8,791 nt of DNA, taken from an uncultured beta proteobacterium (GTDB lineage Bacteria > Pseudomonadota > Gammaproteobacteria > Burkholderiales > Rhodocyclaceae). The notes under the pieces are model-generated. The model saw nothing but the letters and a program-made list of their open reading frames with translations, had not been told where the DNA came from and ran no database searches. Shown one piece after another: positions 6,526-8,791 of the stretch. The DNA lies in the NCBI GenBank assembly GCA_903953145.1, contig CAJBIL010000008.1, positions 1 to 8,791 on the forward strand, written 5' to 3'. Made by a program: the position numbers and the translations under genes. Positions within the stretch are counted from its first letter, which is position 1; every line of letters starts with the position of its first letter.

Positions 6526-8791
6526 CTATTTTGTCTCAAAAGTGGTTACGCCGTCCCAGGACTCGCCGGGTGGGTTGGCGCGATGGTGTGCAATACGTTT
6601 GGTGTAGAGCGGGTACAAGTAGCGATCCGGGCTCATCCGCGACAAATTGTACAGTTGCAGTTCAGCTTGATCCCAATCCTGCGCGCGATAAAGGCGGAGC
6701 GCCTGGCTCCAGAGCTTGAGTTCGTCATTGGTGGCTTTATCGAGCTCAGCCGGCGTGCCTAGTGGCTCGAAAATTCCGACCGGCTCATCCTTGCCTTTGA
6801 CGCGCACCCGATCCAGCTCGCGATAAACAATGTCCTTGACCAATGCACGCGTTGTCTCGCTAACGATAATACCCACGCCATACTGTTTGGTAATGGATTC
6901 AAGGCGTGAGCCCAGGTTCACCGCGTCGCCCATCACGGTATAGGACTTACGCACAGGCGAGCCCATGTCACCTACTGTCATTGTCCCGGTATTGATGCCA
7001 ACGCCGATATGCAGCGGCGGCCAGCCACGCGCTTTGAATGGCTCGTCAAGTTTGCGCAGCTCGACCTGCATCTCAAGCGCTGTCTGGACAGCGTGTCGCG
7101 CGTGATCAACATCCGCCACCGGGGCACCCCAGAACGCCATGATTGCGTCGCCAATGTATTTGTCGAGCGTACCCCGGTTCTTGCGGACAACTTGAGTCAT
7201 CGCGCCAAGGTATTCATTCATCAGCTGCGTCAACTCTTTCGGGTCGAGTCCTTCAGAAATAGTTGTGAAGCCGCGTACATCGGAGAACAGAACGGTGAGC
7301 AACTCGTTCTTACCTTCCATGCTGTAACGCTCGGGGTCTCGCGCCATTTCGTCGACCAGCTCGGGCGGCACGTATTGCCCGAACAAATCGGCAAACTGCC
7401 GCTTGCTGCGCGTTTCGACGAAGTAGCCCCAGGACATATTGAGGGCGTAAAGCGCGAGAATCACCGTGACCGTTGACGCTAGCGGCAAAGCAAGCCCGGC
7501 AGACCATAAGCTGAGATTGAGGGCCGCCACCGCACCGAGCGTGCCCAGCGCCAGGAAACTGGCATATAGCGGCGACAAAATCGGCAACGACAGCGCGAGC
7601 AATAGCGCACTCGCGACCAGCAGTAAAACCTCGGCACCGAGGACGTAGGGCGGCTTTTGCTTGATCGTGGCGTCCAGAATACCGGCGACCAGGTTGGCGT
7701 GAATCTCAACCCCCGGATAAGTGCTGCCAACCGGTGTCGAGCGCAAATCCATCAGCCCCGGCGCCGTTGTGCCGAGCAGTACGATTTTGCCGCGCAACTG
7801 CTCCGGTTTGAGGCGCCCGGCCAGTGCATCAGCCGCAGAAAGATAGTGGAAACTGCCTTGAACCCCGCGATAGGGAATCAGGCTGGCCGCATGCTCGTCG
7901 ACCGGAATACGCACGACCTTTCCGCCGGCCACGGGTAAATCAAGCCACTCCATCCCGTTATAATTTTTAGTGGCCAAGCCGAACCCACCTTCATCCGGGT
8001 AGCCCGGCACCAGCGGCGGCTTGCCAAGCAGTAAACGCACCATCGACAAAGAGAGTGATTCGTAGAATTTTCCGTCGTGTTCGACCAGCATCGGCACGCG
8101 CCGGGAAATACCATCGAAATCGACAATCGGATTGAAGTGCCCGCCATTGACCGCGCGCTGCTGGAACGCGGGCAAATTAGCGCCGTAGCCACTCCAGGAC
8201 GTAAATGCAATATTCTTGCCCTTGAAAGTGCCCGCCGCCATCACTGGCTCAGGCAACATGCCGTTCTTGTGGGCATCATCAAGATTCGTGAAGTAGTAAC
8301 CAAGAACAACCGGACGCCCCTGCAAGGCATCGGCAAAACGCTGGTCGTAATCCAGCGAACCGCGCAAACTTTTAAGTGCTGTCTGGAATGCGGGATCGGT
8401 TTTTAGCTCACCGTTGCCGATTGTCTCCAGCGACTGCAGCCCGGAACTGGTATCCGGTTCGGCAAAAACCACGTCGAAGCCAAGCACGGCAATACCGTAG
8501 GTATCAAAAAGCTGGTTGACGAGCGTCGCCAGCTTGTCGCGCCCCCAGGGCCAGCGGCCGACTTCGGCCAGACTTTTTTCATCCAGATCAAGAATGACGA
8601 CACGCTCGTCAACCCCCCCCTTGGCGGTGAAGCGAAGGCGGGCGTCGTACACGAAAGCGTCGAGGGTGTTGATTAACGGTATCTGGTAAATCTTGGCGGC
8701 ATGACCGAGAAAAACCAGCGATAACACCAGGCCCAGTACGATCCGGATGAGATGTTTCTTCCACTCGCCGCCTGTCCGGGTAATTGATTCA
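6526..8791 (-). CDS. CHASE2-domain membrane adenylate cyclase, class III (5' end outside window)
   Basis: The frame is open from base 8790 to the TAG at 6526. The first in-window start is GTG at 8725-8727 (733 residues), but it lacks a ribosome site and cuts into a hydrophobic helix (HLIRIVLGLVLSLVFLG), so the true start lies beyond the edge. Numbered from that GTG: residues about 1-12 complete the first membrane helix; 13-350 are a periplasmic CHASE2 sensor domain; about 360-434 hold two or three membrane helices; 475-655 are the cyclase domain. Catalytic residues are D483 (FSDVRGFT) and D527 for metals, K523 for adenine, and N604 and R608 (DAVNLGSR) for the transition state. T597 takes the place of the second adenine-specifying Asp, the class IIIb pattern. 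The last 75 residues look TPR-like. The product should be cAMP, made in the cytoplasm in response to an unknown periplasmic or membrane signal. Confidence 0.93.
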   Translation of the reverse strand, partial: ESITRTGGEWKKHLIRIVLGLVLSLVFLGHAAKIYQIPLINTLDAFVYDARLRFTAKGGVDERVVILDLDEKSLAEVGRWPWGRDKLATLVNQLFDTYGIAVLGFDVVFAEPDTSSGLQSLETIGNGELKTDPAFQTALKSLRGSLDYDQRFADALQGRPVVLGYYFTNLDDAHKNGMLPEPVMAAGTFKGKNIAFTSWSGYGANLPAFQQRAVNGGHFNPIVDFDGISRRVPMLVEHDGKFYESLSLSMVRLLLGKPPLVPGYPDEGGFGLATKNYNGMEWLDLPVAGGKVVRIPVDEHAASLIPYRGVQGSFHYLSAADALAGRLKPEQLRGKIVLLGTTAPGLMDLRSTPVGSTYPGVEIHANLVAGILDATIKQKPPYVLGAEVLLLVASALLLALSLPILSPLYASFLALGTLGAVAALNLSLWSAGLALPLASTVTVILALYALNMSWGYFVETRSKRQFADLFGQYVPPELVDEMARDPERYSMEGKNELLTVLFSDVRGFTTISEGLDPKELTQLMNEYLGAMTQVVRKNRGTLDKYIGDAIMAFWGAPVADVDHARHAVQTALEMQVELRKLDEPFKARGWPPLHIGVGINTGTMTVGDMGSPVRKSYTVMGDAVNLGSRLESITKQYGVGIIVSETTRALVKDIVYRELDRVRVKGKDEPVGIFEPLGTPAELDKATNDELKLWSQALRLYRAQDWDQAELQLYNLSRMSPDRYLYPLYTKRIAHHRANPPGESWDGVTTFETK

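Noticed and set aside
8725..8727. GTG as the start of the adenylate cyclase
   Set aside because: The frame stays open to the window edge, there is no Shine-Dalgarno, and starting here would remove about half of the first membrane helix.

Overview
The window looks like chromosomal DNA of a betaproteobacterium, possibly of the Rhodocyclales (Dechloromonas, Azonexus or Accumulibacter relatives). This is an inference from moderately high GC, the protein style, and the pairing of a CHASE2 adenylate cyclase with GAF-HD-GYP and GAF-GspE proteins; no rRNA or other marker is present. All six recognisable genes lie on the minus strand, so they are transcribed from high to low coordinates. There is no tRNA, rRNA, CRISPR array, insertion sequence or gene-free stretch over 300 bases.

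Reading in the direction of transcription: (1) 8791-6526, a membrane CHASE2 class III adenylate cyclase whose N-terminus lies outside the window; (2) a 197-base gap with a pair of inverted REP-like palindromes and a short tandem repeat; (3) 6328-5561, a metallo-beta-lactamase-fold hydrolase resembling class II 3',5'-cyclic-nucleotide phosphodiesterases; (4) 5513-4458, a protein with one degenerate and one intact cyclic-nucleotide-binding domain fused to a rhodanese; (5) 4407-2044, a GspE/PilB-type secretion ATPase with an N-terminal GAF domain; (6) 2032-440, a GAF + HD-GYP protein, a predicted c-di-GMP phosphodiesterase with a long insertion in its catalytic domain; then a weak terminator-like hairpin; (7) 321-1, the start of a MNT-type nucleotidyltransferase, probably the antitoxin of a HEPN/MNT pair.

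Genes 3 to 6 are separated by 47, 50 and 11 bases with no terminator between them and probably form one transcription unit. The cyclase may or may not be co-transcribed, because the REP pair lies between it and gene 3. Together they read as a two-messenger signalling module: a cAMP source, a probable cAMP-degrading enzyme, a cAMP-type sensor fused to a sulfur-transfer or redox domain, a sensor-fused ATPase without its usual secretion or pilus partners, and a GAF-controlled c-di-GMP hydrolase. Both GAF domains carry traces of the NKFDE signature of cyclic-nucleotide-binding GAF domains, so the unit may couple cAMP level to c-di-GMP turnover and to a pilus or secretion machine. That functional link is inference; the domain assignments are visible in the sequence.
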